Shown here one piece after another: positions 1 through 8,802 of a DNA stretch of 64,000 nucleotides (positions are counted from its first letter, which is position 1; each line of letters begins with the position of its first letter). A program made the position numbers and the translations under genes. The stretch is from CAIQPS01 sp963783835 (GTDB lineage Bacteria; Actinomycetota; Thermoleophilia; RBG-16-64-13): positions 1 through 64,000 of the forward strand of contig CAWAOX010000020.1 of assembly GCA_963783835.1 (NCBI GenBank), written 5' to 3'. Under the pieces are notes generated by a model. That model searched no databases. It was not told the DNA's origin and saw only the letters and a program-made list of their open reading frames with translations.

Positions 1-2
1 TC

Positions 3-302
3 TTCGCCCGGCGGCGTGAGGCACAGGTCTTCTCCGGGCTGATGGCCGAAGAAGTGGGGAGCGACGTGGTGACGCAAGAGGAATTCCACGTCCTGAGAAG
101 CGGCCGCCGGAGGCGGGCGGTCGCTTCGCCAGATGAAGAAGCAGAAGGGGCCGGGGCCCGCTTGGTCCTCAAACGCCTGCAGCGCGAGCAGATGAACCTG
201 GCGTTGTTCCACAGCAAGTTGGACGCGCCGGGACACCCGGCCATCGACATCCAGCGAGACAGGATCAGGGAACTGAAGGCGCGGCTCGCCTCGTTTGCGT
301 GA
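3..302 (+). CDS. C-terminal fragment of a membrane-protease-like protein (PrsW-like tail), 5' end outside window
   Basis: The frame is open to the left edge, so only about the last 99 residues are present; the ATG at 42 is probably internal. What is visible is a charged cytosolic-type tail: a stretch EVGSDVVTQEEF, a run of four arginines, then two amphipathic helices around LVLKRLQREQ and RDRIRELKARL. This arrangement resembles the cytoplasmic C-terminus of actinobacterial PrsW-type intramembrane proteases, recalled from memory. No catalytic glutamate/histidine or membrane segment lies inside the window to confirm it. An alternative is the tail of another membrane protein. The gene ends 64 nt before uvrA, whose own promoter lies in the gap. 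Confidence 0.4.
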   Translation, partial: FARRREAQVFSGLMAEEVGSDVVTQEEFHVLRSGRRRRAVASPDEEAEGAGARLVLKRLQREQMNLALFHSKLDAPGHPAIDIQRDRIRELKARLASFA

Positions 303-351
303 GCCCGGGGCGCCAGCCGCGGCGCCGCCGTCCAGGGCACTGCCCACCTGC

Positions 352-357
352 TAGAAT
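352..357 (+). promoter_or_regulatory. -10 box (TAGAAT) of uvrA, probably leaderless
   Basis: TAGAAT ends 9 nt before the uvrA ATG at 367, so the expected transcription start falls at or next to the start codon. No Shine-Dalgarno sequence is present. An ATG at 362 is followed at once by a stop. Confidence 0.5.
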
Positions 358-366
358 CCCTATGTA

Positions 367-3310
367 ATGGGCACTAATCGCATCGTCATCGCGGGGGCCC
401 GGGAGCACAACCTCAAGGACATCTCTCTTTCCCTCCCGCGCGACACGTTCATAGTCATCACCGGTCTGTCCGGCTCGGGCAAATCGAGTCTCGCCTTCGA
501 CACCATCTACGCCGAAGGCCAACGCCGCTATGTCGAAAGCCTGTCCGCCTACGCCCGCCAGTTCCTGGGGCAGATGAACAAGCCTGACGTCGACTCCATC
601 GAGGGACTGTCGCCGGCCATATCCATCGACCAGAAGACGACCTCGCGCAATCCGCGCTCCACGGTGGGCACCGTGACGGAGGTCTACGACTACCTGCGCC
701 TGCTTTTTGCGCGGATAGGCCATCCCCACTGCTGGATCTGCGGGCGGCCCATCGAAGGGCAGAGCAAGGAGCAGATCGTCGATCAGGTGATGGGGCTGGA
801 GCCCGACATCCGCTTCGTGGTCAAGGCGCCCGTCGTCCGCGGGCAGAAGGGCTGGCACAAGGACATCCTCGAGCACATCCGCCAGGAGGGCTTCACCCGG
901 GTAGAGATCGACGGGCGACAGTACACATTGGACGAGCAGCTTCCGGAGTTGGACAAGAACGTCCGCCACGACATCAGCATCGTGGTCGATCGTCTGGTCA
1001 TGAAGGAGGGGGTGCGCCGCAGGCTCTCGGAGTCCGTGGAGACCGCGCTCTCGGAGGCCCATGGTCTTCTCATCGTCGATGTCTACGATCACTCCGGTGA
1101 GAGATCGGGCGCCGAGGGGCCTGGGGGTGGTGAGGGGTCACCCACCAGCCTGCTGTTCTCGGAGAATCTGGCGTGTCCCGAGCACGGGGTATCGTTGCCC
1201 GAGATGGCGCCCCGCATCTTCTCGTTCAACTCGCCCCACGGGGCCTGCGAGACGTGCAGCGGCCTCGGGGCCCGGCGGGAGATCGACCCGATGCTGGTCG
1301 TCGCCGATTCCTCGCTGTCGGTCAAGGAAGGCGCGCTCTTGCCCTGGAGCGGTAGCAGCTCCAAGTACTACGAGCAGATCATCAAGGCCGTGGCCGAGCG
1401 GTACGAGATCGACGTGTCGGCGCCCTGGGGTGAGTTGCCCCAGGAGGTTCGCGACGTCTTTCTGTACGGGACGAGGGGGGACAGGCTCTACGTGTCGTAC
1501 GTGAACCGGGCCGGGCTCAAGCGCAGCTACATGACGACGTTCGAAGGGGTCATCCCCAATCTGGAGCGGCGCTATCGGGAGACGGACTCCGACTACATGC
1601 GTTCCAAGATCGAGGAGTACATGGCCGACCGGCCCTGTCCGGCGTGCCACGGGGCCCGCCTGAAGCCGTTCTACGCTCGCGGTGCGCATCGGCGGGCAGA
1701 ACATCGACGAGGTGAGTCGCATGCCCGTCATCCGGACCATGCGGTTCCTGCAAGAGCTGGATCTCAGCCCGCGGGAGCGGCTCATCGGGGGACGGGTGCT
1801 CAAGGAGATCCGGGAGCGGCTCACGTTCCTCGAGGCCGTCGGCGTCGGCTATCTCAGCCTGCACCGGAGCGCGGGCACGCTCTCCGGCGGCGAAGCGCAA
1901 CGCATCCGGCTGGCCACCCAGATCGGGTCGAGCTTGGTGGGCGTGCTCTACATCCTCGACGAGCCGTCCATCGGGCTTCACCAGCGGGACAACCGGAAAC
2001 TCATCAACACGCTGCTCCGCCTGCGAGACCTGGGCAACACGGTCATCGTCGTGGAGCACGACGAGGAGACCATGCGCTCGGCCGACCACATCGTCGATAT
2101 GGGGCCGGGAGCGGGCGAGCACGGGGGAGAAGTAGTGGCGAGCGGCTCCCTGGCCGACATCCTCGCGGAGCCCCGGTCGGTCACCGGGCAGTTCCTGGCC
2201 GGAAAGCGGCAGATAGAGGTGCCTGCCACCCGGCGGACGCCGCGCAGCCAGTTCGTGGTCCGAGGGGCTCGGGAGCACAACCTGAAGAATCTCGACGTGA
2301 CGGTGCCCACCGGTCTCCTGGTCTGCGTCACCGGCGTGTCGGGCTCCGGCAAGTCCACTCTGGTGAACGACATCATCTTCCGCAGCCTCTCCAATCTGCT
2401 CAACCGCATGCCGGTACGGCCGGGCGAGCACGATCGCATCGACGGCATCGAACAACTGGACAAGGTCATCAACATCGACCAGTCGCCCATCGGCAGGACG
2501 CCCCGGTCGAACCCTGCCACCTACACCGGCTTGTTCGACCACATCCGCGAGCTGTACTCGCACACCCAGGAATCGAAGGTCAGGGGCTACGGTCCTGGGC
2601 GCTTCAGCTTCAACGTGAAGGGCGGCCGCTGCGAAGCCTGCAAGGGCGACGGGACGCTCAAGATCGAGATGCACTTCCTACCCGACGTCTACGTGCCCTG
2701 TGAGGTCTGCGGGGGCAAGCGCTACAACAGGGAGACATTGGAAGTGCGCTTCAAGGGTAAGAACGTAGCGGAAGTGCTCGACATGAGCGTCGAGGAAGCG
2801 GTGGGGTTCTTCGCGAACCAGAACAAGATCCGGCGGCGCCTGCAGACGTTGGCCGACGTGGGCTTGGACTACGTCAAGCTGGGTCAGCCTTCGACGACTC
2901 TCTCCGGCGGCGAGGCCCAGAGAGTGAAGCTCGCCACCGAACTGGCCAAGATCGCGACCGGCGACACGCTCTACATCCTGGACGAGCCGACCACCGGCCT
3001 TCACTTCGCGGATGTGGAGAAGCTGTTGGAGGTGCTCCAGCGCCTGGTGGATGCGGGGAACACCGTGCTTGTCATCGAGCACAATCTGGACGTCGTCAAG
3101 TGCGCCGACTGGCTTATCGACCTGGGTCCCGAGGGCGGCGACGCCGGGGGAGAGCTGATCGCCGAGGGCACGCCTGAGGAGATTTGCGCCCATCCCGAGA
3201 GCGAGACCGGCAAGGTGCTGCGGCGGGTGCTGCCGCGGTGCGGGCCGGCGAAAAGCGCCGTCGCGCCGGCGGCCGAGGCCGCGCCGGCGAAACGGAGGAC
3301 AGCTTCATGA
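367..3310 (+). CDS. uvrA: UvrABC system protein A (excinuclease ATPase subunit), one frameshift
   Basis: UvrA is the damage-recognition ATPase of nucleotide excision repair. It works in the cytoplasm as a dimer that loads UvrB; uvrC lies 9 kb downstream. Visible features are the first Walker A GLSGSGKSSLAFDTIYAEG near residue 33, a CWICGRP zinc module, the CPACHGARLKP zinc motif, two LSGGEAQR ABC signatures, a second Walker A GVSGSGKST and a C-terminal CEACKGDG zinc finger. The reading frame jumps by +1 near 1669-1670, right after GARLKP. Removing one T from the TT pair restores the expected continuation STLAVRIGG. The combined product is about 980 residues, normal for the family. I treat the break as a likely sequence error, because both halves are fully conserved. 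Confidence 0.93.
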
Positions 3311-4734
3311 CCAGAGCGAAGGGCGATAGCGACGCCGGGACCGCCGCCACGGACAAGGCACCTGGCCGGCCGGGAAGCGTCCGGGCCGGCGCCGGCAACC
3401 AGCCTGCGGGACATCGGGCCGATCGGGAGCGGGTTGACGGAGGGCCTCCGCAGCGAGAGCGGGCCTATCTCATAGCCGTGGACGTGGGTGACGGAGGAGG
3501 GTGGACCGCGGAGGAGTCGCTCAGCGAGCTGGCCGCGCTAGTCGAGACGGCCGGAGCCGAAGTGGTGGGTAGCGTCGCGCAGCACCGGGAGTCGGTCCAT
3601 CCTGTCTGGTACATGGGAACCGGCAAAGCCGAGGAGCTGAAGGAGGCCAAGTCTTCCCTCCAGTTCACCATGCTGGTGGCCGACGACGAGCTCTCTCCCA
3701 GGCAGATGCGCACGCTTGAGACGCTGCTGGACATCAAGGTGCTCGACCGCAGCGCCGTGATCCTCGACATCTTCGCCCAACGGGCGCACACCCATGAGGG
3801 GCGCATCCAGGTGGAGTTGGCCCAACTGGAGTACCAGCTACCCCGGCTGACCCGCCTATGGACGCACCTTTCCAGGACAGGGGGAGGCATCGGGACGCGC
3901 GGCCCGGGAGAGACCCAGCTCGAGACCGACCGCCGGGTCATCCGCCAGCGCATCAAGAAGACCCGGGAGCGGGTGGACGAGGTGCGGCAGCGCCGGGAGA
4001 CCGCCGCTCGGTCGCGCGAGCGCCGGCTCCTTCCGACGGTGGCCATCGTCGGCTATACCAACGCGGGCAAATCCACGGTTCTGAACGCGCTGTTCGGCCA
4101 GGAGGCTGCAGTCGCGGAGGACATGCTGTTCGCCACGCTGGACCCCACGACGCGCCGGGTGCGGCTGGGCGAGGGCCAGACGGCCATCGTCAGCGACACG
4201 GTGGGCTTCATCCACAAGCTGCCGCACCAACTGGTGAACGCGTTCCAGGCCACCTTGGAAGAGGTGACGCGGGCGGACGCGCTGGTAGAGGTGGTCGACC
4301 TCGCCGACCGGCACGCGGCGGAACACCGGCGCACGGTGCAGACCGTGCTCGACGAGTTGGGCGCAGGGCACAAACCGCGGGTGGTGGTACTCAACAAGGC
4401 CGACCGGCTCGACCCCAAGGAACCGCCGGCAGTGGGAGTGGTCCGGCGGGACGATCTGCACGTGCTCAGGGCTTCGGCGCTCACAGGCGCGGGCATCGAG
4501 GAGTTGCGCGCCGCTATTGCCGAGGTGCTGGGCGATCTCTGGAACGAGATCGACCTGGCCGTCCCGTACACCCAGGGCGAGTTGCTGGCCCGGGTCCGGG
4601 AGCGTGGCACCGTTACCTTCGAGTATCGCGACGAGGATGTGAGGATCACCGGCAAGGTGCCCCCGTCGATAGCGGGGGAGCTGCAGACCGTCGCCCGGTC
4701 GTGGGCCAGGGCCGGAAAGACCCGGGAGAGCTGA
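3307..4734 (+). CDS. hflX: GTPase HflX
   Basis: HflX is a ribosome-associated GTPase that splits stalled or heat-stressed 70S ribosomes. The protein is 475 residues from the ATG at 3307, whose ATGA overlaps the uvrA stop and indicates translational coupling. The N-terminal HflX domain carries the nucleotide-binding-like stretch around YMGTGKAEEL and the conserved RAHTHEGRIQVELAQLEYQL region. A coiled-coil linker follows, then the G domain with G1 GYTNAGKS, G3 DTVGFI and G4 NKAD. An arginine-, glycine- and alanine-rich extension of about 45 residues after the start is not conserved in the family. An upstream start at 3184 inside uvrA is possible but would add only low-complexity sequence. Confidence 0.95.
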   Translation: MTRAKGDSDAGTAATDKAPGRPGSVRAGAGNQPAGHRADRERVDGGPPQRERAYLIAVDVGDGGGWTAEESLSELAALVETAGAEVVGSVAQHRESVHPVWYMGTGKAEELKEAKSSLQFTMLVADDELSPRQMRTLETLLDIKVLDRSAVILDIFAQRAHTHEGRIQVELAQLEYQLPRLTRLWTHLSRTGGGIGTRGPGETQLETDRRVIRQRIKKTRERVDEVRQRRETAARSRERRLLPTVAIVGYTNAGKSTVLNALFGQEAAVAEDMLFATLDPTTRRVRLGEGQTAIVSDTVGFIHKLPHQLVNAFQATLEEVTRADALVEVVDLADRHAAEHRRTVQTVLDELGAGHKPRVVVLNKADRLDPKEPPAVGVVRRDDLHVLRASALTGAGIEELRAAIAEVLGDLWNEIDLAVPYTQGELLARVRERGTVTFEYRDEDVRITGKVPPSIAGELQTVARSWARAGKTRES

Positions 4735-4998
4735 CCGCGGGCAAGATCGCGGATAAGCCCGGGGTGTCTCCGGAGAAGGTGGCCCAGCTTGAGGCGCTAC
4801 TTAAGACGCAGGCACCGGACCCCGGGCGTCCGCGTCGTGTCGGTCTGATCTAGGGAAGCGAGTGCGGTGGTTTCAAATCCAGTAGCCCCCCCTGCCCAAT
4901 CGGCAGTCCTCACGACACGGGTTCCTAGCTTGATAACCTTGTGCTGAGGAATGCACGACCGCTGAGACATCCGGCCTCGGAAGGTGGAGGGGGAGACG
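4735..4998 (+). other. Intergenic region after hflX
   Basis: No gene with a start codon and ribosome site is seen here. A short open stretch follows hflX in another frame, but it has no start. Around 4868-4890 the bases GGTTTCAAATCC followed by a run of C resemble the T-arm and acceptor end of a tRNA gene, but there is no 5' half. Confidence 0.4.
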
Positions 4999-5130
4999 AT
5001 GGAGCCCGACGGGAGCGGTTGGCCGGAGATGACTCATCAAGACTTCTATTTTGCAGCCGCGACCCTTGTCATTGTCGCTCTTGTGATTCTGCTCATCGTT
5101 CTCCTCTGGTTGCGCCGACGATCATCATGA
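4999..5130 (+). CDS. 43-residue single-pass membrane protein
   Basis: This is a short gene with a strong ribosome site (GGTGGAGGGGGAG, about 5 nt before the ATG at 4999) and a TGA at 5128-5130. The product has a 16-residue polar N-terminus containing WPEMTHQDF. One hydrophobic helix of about 20 residues (AAATLVIVALVILLIVLLW) follows, then a positively charged tail RRRSS. The positive-inside rule predicts the tail in the cytoplasm. It matches no family I recognise. The ribosome site and the clean membrane helix argue for a real gene. It lies just left of the 5143 copy of an 18-nt direct repeat. Confidence 0.6.
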   Translation: MEPDGSGWPEMTHQDFYFAAATLVIVALVILLIVLLWLRRRSS

Positions 5131-5142
5131 CGGCACATCGTC

Positions 5143-5160
5143 TGTTCGAAGTCCGTACAG
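5143..5160 (+). repeat. 18-nt direct repeat, left copy
   Basis: TGTTCGAAGTCCGTACAG occurs here and again at 7742-7759 with one mismatch (T to A at position 10), in the same orientation and 2,599 bp apart. The two copies bracket the minus-strand gene group 5250-7533. Confidence 0.6.
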
Positions 5161-5249
5161 AAGCATAGGGATGCCCCCAGCCTTCTCTCGCCAATTTCGG
5201 TGCCGATGGACGGTGTCACTCTCACCGTGAGACAAGAGAGCTGTGTTAT

Positions 5250-5840
5250 CTATCGCAGCCAGACGCAATATGGCCTCGTAAGACGACCAACAGCAACAAC
5301 CCGCCGTTCGCGGGAATTCATGCGATCGGGGTGTTCCGAGGTATCCTTCCGCACAGCACAGACGGTAGACAGTCCGAGTATGAACCTCAGCGGCCTACTG
5401 ACGTCTGAGCGGTCGGCGTACTTCCAGAGATCAATAGTGCCGTCCACGTCTGTTGCGAGTGCGTCGAAGACAAGGGCTGCCGCTAAGTCGCCCATCTGCC
5501 CCGTGACTGGCCCGATTCCTTCCGGAAGCGAGCACCAGTTGACCCGATCAGGCGAATACTCGGCCGCGGACTCGGCTTGGGTGGTCGGGCGTGCGCCGCC
5601 CGGGCTGGCAGGTTCGACGAAAATCACATATCCGGGCCCAGAAGCGCAGAGCGCTTGTACCTGCTGTGGACGCGCTTTCGCCGACTTGGCGACCCAGAAA
5701 GTGCGTCCGAATGCTTCACAGTCGATTATCTTCCGACTGAAGATCGTGTCGACGCCCTCGCCGGCATGGGCTCCCATGACACTGATAACGCATTCCGAGG
5801 CGCTGAGGGCTTTGGCGAGTAGCTGCATGCGATTCCCCAA
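5250..5840 (-). CDS. Uncharacterised protein, 196 aa
   Basis: No family is recognised. The last gene of a minus-strand group with two GIY-YIG proteins, it begins 23 nt after the stop of the 5864-6703 gene. The sequence has the composition of a folded cytosolic protein: alternating hydrophobic strands such as CVISVMGAHAG, a segment GPGYVIFVEP, and a later helix-rich part AAALVFDALATDVDGTIDLW. There is no signal peptide or membrane helix. It contains a few scattered cysteines (residues near 17, 41, 65 and 103) but no CxxC pair. The opposite strand has a comparable open frame (5200-5919), which I regard as the shadow because neighbour spacing favours the minus strand. Confidence that it is coding is moderate. 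Confidence 0.55.
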   Translation of the reverse strand: MGNRMQLLAKALSASECVISVMGAHAGEGVDTIFSRKIIDCEAFGRTFWVAKSAKARPQQVQALCASGPGYVIFVEPASPGGARPTTQAESAAEYSPDRVNWCSLPEGIGPVTGQMGDLAAALVFDALATDVDGTIDLWKYADRSDVSRPLRFILGLSTVCAVRKDTSEHPDRMNSRERRVVAVGRLTRPYCVWLR

Positions 5841-5863
5841 GGTGTCACTGCCGCGACCAGTTC

Positions 5864-6703
5864 CTATGCGGACTCCAGCTCCTTCAGGGTCTTTCCGTCA
5901 CTGGTCTTCCAGGCCGTGAGCCCGTTGGCGTGGCCCCCATGCACAACAGCAGCCGCCGTGCTCGGACTGGCGAACTCAAAGTCCTTCGTGAATACCAGCC
6001 GATCGCCCTTCTCGGCCAGCACACCGTCTGACTTCAGCGTCTCTCGCACATGCACAGGCCAGGGCCACTTCTCGGCGGACGCTCTCTCTTTCCCCACCGC
6101 CTCCGATCCCTTCAGCACCAGGAAGCCGTTGGGGGTCCGATATCCGCTGGCCGTGTGGCCTTTGATCTCGCACACCAGAACCGCTCTAGCGGCCGGCGCC
6201 GTGCCAGCAGTCGGGACAAGGAGATCCACGCCGAGCACGGGCAGCAACTGACACATCTTTTCGAGGAACACCTCCATGTCGTCACGGTCTGACTCCGGAA
6301 GTTTCGCGCCGCCGCTCTGACCGTTGGTCACAAGCGCTCGCCCTGCCGCACGAGACAGTTCTATGAGCCTGCCTTCTAGATACCGGACATGCGCCTTTGT
6401 GAGGTTCTCGTCCTTGCTGACAAAGTAGATGACCTGGTTCCAGAAATCCTTGGCAACATGGGCCTTGATACGGGACCCAATGTGCTCCGCTTCCCCAATG
6501 TAAATCGCCGCCTTACCGGTTTCCGGATCGGTCCCCGTGAGGAGGTAGATCCCGGGTCTTTGGGACTCCTCTCGCGCGAGCACATCCCCGAATTCGCTAC
6601 GCGGGCCGGCGATGGCCTTTCCAGTCCAATTGGACAGTTCGGCGGTCCGCAATCGTTTCGGATCGCCACGAGCAAGGTAGATCTTGATTGTCGCAGTGGC
6701 CAT
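5864..6703 (-). CDS. GIY-YIG nuclease family protein with C-terminal DUF4357 domain
   Basis: The 279-residue protein has a GIY-YIG-type fold in its first half: the strand GIYLLTG near residue 51, AAIYIGEAEHIGSRIKAH near 65-82 with the conserved Arg, and a glutamate in the helix RYLEGRLIEL near 107-116 that could be the metal ligand. The second half contains a DUF4357-like region ending SDGVLAEKGDRLVFTKDF, then HANGLTAWKTSDGKTLKELE. Proteins with this pairing are widespread in accessory regions. Their role is not established, although a DNA-cleaving function in restriction or mobile-element settings is often supposed. It sits 33 nt downstream of a second, short GIY-YIG gene. Confidence 0.85.
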   Translation of the reverse strand: MATATIKIYLARGDPKRLRTAELSNWTGKAIAGPRSEFGDVLAREESQRPGIYLLTGTDPETGKAAIYIGEAEHIGSRIKAHVAKDFWNQVIYFVSKDENLTKAHVRYLEGRLIELSRAAGRALVTNGQSGGAKLPESDRDDMEVFLEKMCQLLPVLGVDLLVPTAGTAPAARAVLVCEIKGHTASGYRTPNGFLVLKGSEAVGKERASAEKWPWPVHVRETLKSDGVLAEKGDRLVFTKDFEFASPSTAAAVVHGGHANGLTAWKTSDGKTLKELESA

Positions 6704-6736
6704 CCGCTCACCCCACAGAACGCTCTTCGCCAGTCT

Positions 6737-7018
6737 CTAGTCCGAGAATCTCGGCCACCGGTTGTAGCCAACAGCCGGATCGTTCGACTTCATGGCTCGA
6801 ATAAACTCGGCCTCCTTCAGACTCACCTCAGAGTTCGAGGCCGTCTCCGACTCCCAGAGTATCTCCTTTCGAATCGCGAAGTCGCGTCGCTGATCGCCAG
6901 TGAAGTCCGCCGCAATCAAACCACTGCGCGCGCTGCCGAAATAGTTGATGCTGTCGGTCAGGTCCTTGCCGATATGGATCTTGCCGTTGGGATACGTGAT
7001 CTTGTAGATGACCTTCAT
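6737..7018 (-). CDS. Small GIY-YIG domain protein, 93 aa
   Basis: The start is taken at the ATG at 7018, where the family sequence begins: MKVIYKITYPNGKIHIGKDL. This contains the first conserved pair in variant form (YKITYPNGK...HIGKD). It continues with INYFGSAR, the helix RRDFAIRKEILWES and a conserved glutamate in SEVSLKEAEFI, and ends KSNDPAVGYNRWPR, close to GIY-YIG proteins of about 90 residues. The open frame extends upstream to 7156, but that part is unlike the family. It precedes the larger GIY-YIG/DUF4357 gene by 33 nt, which suggests co-transcription. A partner or homing-type function is inference. Confidence 0.8.
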   Translation of the reverse strand: MKVIYKITYPNGKIHIGKDLTDSINYFGSARSGLIAADFTGDQRRDFAIRKEILWESETASNSEVSLKEAEFIRAMKSNDPAVGYNRWPRFSD

Positions 7019-7155
7019 TGCTCGGCTCCGTCCTACCAATGCCAACGCCCCACGCAGAGAAGTCGGCGAGCTGTCCACTCCACCTTTGGCAGCGCAGCGG
7101 TGACGCGCCCGGACTGACCCAGGGAGCCCGCCATCGGCTGGGCACGAAAAGTCCA

Positions 7156-7533
7156 TTAGCGCGGCCTGGACTGGCCCGTACTGGGATCGACCACATCAGA
7201 GAAGTCCGGCTTCGACGAGAGGCTAATGGGGCGTTTGTGCGCCATAATCGTGCCGAGCACCTGAGACACGATTGCTGGGCCTTCCGCCTTTGCGTTCTCC
7301 CGGTAGTACCACACGACCCCGTTGACCCCATCCAGCCGAGTCAGCGCATCGTCGAGATCCTTCATCGTCGCAGGGACGCCGTCCGCCAATACGGTACCCG
7401 AGTCGAGGACAGATACCTTGAGCACCGCCGACTCGTTGTAGCCGAGGTCTCCAATATCTTTCGTCGGTTCCCCACATCCAGCGACTAGCAGCAGAGTGGC
7501 AGCAACTGCCAATGCCAAGACGAACCCCTTCAC
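7156..7533 (-). CDS. Lipoprotein with ExbD/TolR-like periplasmic fold (tentative)
   Basis: The protein is 125 residues from a GTG at 7533 with the ribosome site AAGGGGAGGG. It has a lipoprotein signal: a hydrophobic core FVLALAVAATLLLVAGC with the lipobox cysteine at residue 20, so it should be anchored to the outer face of the membrane. The mature part reads VLKVSVLDSGTVLADGVPATMKDLDDAL and later VVWYYRENA. This strand-turn-strand-helix pattern resembles the periplasmic domain of ExbD/TolR-type proteins, although there is no transmembrane proton-channel helix. It is upstream of, and in line with, the GIY-YIG genes, but a 137-nt gap suggests a separate function. Confidence 0.65.
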   Translation of the reverse strand: MKGFVLALAVAATLLLVAGCGEPTKDIGDLGYNESAVLKVSVLDSGTVLADGVPATMKDLDDALTRLDGVNGVVWYYRENAKAEGPAIVSQVLGTIMAHKRPISLSSKPDFSDVVDPSTGQSRPR

Positions 7534-7944
7534 GCGCCCTCCCCTTAAATGCCAGCAAACCAGGACGATTCAGTTTGCAAAGCTAGGGCGAAACCGACCC
7601 TGAGTGTGTGAGTTGCGGCCCACACTTGACCCCCCGAAACCCACCAACGGTCCCGAGACAGGGTATCGCGTTCTGCGCGGTCCGCCGTCCACGCATTCTG
7701 CCCATTGGCTTTCGACCCCAGATATCGGGAATCAGTCAGAGTGTTCGAAGACCGTACAGCGGCCCCCACCGCACGAGAAACGAAAGGCCCTGAAAACGGG
7801 CTCGTTTTGCCTCCATACCATTTCTGGGCAAGCAGGCTCCGTCGTCCTCACCAGCATCCGATTGGAGGATGAGAGGCTAGTCAAGTCGAATAGGACGCCA
7901 GGAGGACGCCAGGAAGTCGTGCGCGCATGGGAGGAGCTTTGACG
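7534..7944. other. Non-coding stretch
   Basis: No convincing gene is seen on either strand. It contains the right copy of the 18-nt direct repeat (7742-7759). The part near 7780-7815 is locally rich in A and T (GAAACG/CGTTTT), but no complete promoter is recognised. Confidence 0.5.
7742..7759 (+). repeat. 18-nt direct repeat, right copy
   Basis: TGTTCGAAGACCGTACAG matches the copy at 5143-5160 at 17 of 18 positions in the same orientation. It may be a footprint of insertion of the intervening 2.6 kb or a shared protein-binding site; the sequence alone does not decide between these. Confidence 0.6.
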
Positions 7945-8208
7945 ATGAGCATTGGACGCGGGGCCGTGTCACTGGGCATCGGGCTTCTCATAGGGACGTT
8001 CCTGAGCGCCTTCGTCTCGATGATTGCGGAATCGGCTGGCACCCCCATGCGTGGCGAGTGGCTCGGCCTCATCGTCCTGGTGGTGATGGTTGGTGGCTTC
8101 CTTCCTGCTCATCGTCTCGTCTGGAGAGAGACTTCAGGGCGCCAGGCCGCTCACTCCCACGAGGAAGTGGTTTCGGCGAGACGAGCGGGGACGGAGAACG
8201 AGGGATAG
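7945..8208 (+). CDS. Small two-helix membrane protein, 87 aa
   Basis: The start at ATG 7945 is chosen because GGGAGGAG lies 10 nt upstream. An earlier in-frame ATG at 7927 would place that ribosome site inside the gene. The product has two hydrophobic segments, about residues 6-30 (AVSLGIGLLIGTFLSAFVSMI) and 42-62 (WLGLIVLVVMVGGFLPAHRLV), joined by a short loop. A charged cytoplasmic tail of about 25 residues, rich in Arg, Glu and His, follows. No family is recognised. It stands alone between the GIY-YIG group and two further small genes. Confidence 0.6.
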   Translation: MSIGRGAVSLGIGLLIGTFLSAFVSMIAESAGTPMRGEWLGLIVLVVMVGGFLPAHRLVWRETSGRQAAHSHEEVVSARRAGTENEG

Positions 8209-8321
8209 GCCGTCCTTGTACGATCTTCGCCCTCTAGCCGGTTCGACGACCATCCAGCGAGGCCCACTCAGCGAGCCCCCTGTCCCACCACCCCTCAGGC
8301 GCGGGATGTTTGGAGCAGTGT

Positions 8322-8349
8322 TTGCGCATCCCGGCAGTTGGTCTAAGAT
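8322..8349 (+). promoter_or_regulatory. Candidate sigma-70 promoter
   Basis: TTGCGC (8322-8327) and TAAGAT (8344-8349) are separated by 16 nt. The predicted start lies about 30 nt before the GTG of the next gene. Confidence 0.4.
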
Positions 8350-8385
8350 GAGGTGGTACAACCAGATTTCCGATTGGGGGCCTCC

Positions 8386-8748
8386 GTGGATGACGCTGTA
8401 CTATCGAACGCTCCTTACGATTCTTTCGTATCCGAGTCCGCTCCCTCTGGTAAGCAGGCGGCACCGCTGACACGGGGTCAGGGCATCGGGATCATCCTGC
8501 TGCTCAGCGCTGTCTTGGTTGTTGGAATCGTTGTCATCGTGCTCCTGCTCCTGAGAAATGGAGCGGCTCGAGGCCGCTTGCGCGACCTTCGTGACTATGT
8601 GGGGAGTAGGGCGCACAGAGTCGCGCAGTTGAGCAGCAAGGAACTCGACGATCTCTTGAGCAAAAGGGGCGCGCTCAGGCTTGAGGCGTGGGAGCCCAGG
8701 ATCGGCGAACTCTTGGAGGCGCCTCGGGCTCTCATCAGAAGATCCTAG
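8386..8748 (+). CDS. Single-pass membrane protein with cytoplasmic coiled-coil tail, 120 aa
   Basis: The GTG at 8386 is preferred because GGGGG lies 5-6 nt upstream; a GTG at 8353 would add 11 residues. The N-terminal 30 residues are polar. A strong transmembrane helix follows at about residues 34-58 (GIILLLSAVLVVGIVVIVLLLL). The tail of about 60 residues is rich in Arg, Leu and Glu and predicted helical (RGRLRDLRDYVGSRAHRVAQL, then ELDDLLSKRGALRLE). No family is recognised. The membrane anchor plus helical tail could be a scaffold or a regulator. It has its own promoter candidate at 8322-8349. Confidence 0.55.
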   Translation: MDDAVLSNAPYDSFVSESAPSGKQAAPLTRGQGIGIILLLSAVLVVGIVVIVLLLLRNGAARGRLRDLRDYVGSRAHRVAQLSSKELDDLLSKRGALRLEAWEPRIGELLEAPRALIRRS

Positions 8749-8802
8749 TACGCAGAACAGCGCCGCGAAGCCGAGACAACCTGCGTACGCGGAGGGGAGG
8801 GC

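Noticed and set aside
4735..4853. Open stretch after hflX in another frame (ending RRVGLI)
   Set aside because: It has no start codon or ribosome site and hflX already ends with its normal C-terminus.
4868..4893. Sequence like a tRNA T-arm and acceptor end after hflX, possible attachment site
   Set aside because: Only GGTTTCAAATCC and a C-run resemble a tRNA; the T-stem pairs poorly and no second copy was seen at the other side of the accessory segment.
7545..7942. Open frames on both strands in the gap before 7945
   Set aside because: No ribosome site, odd composition and no recognisable protein features.
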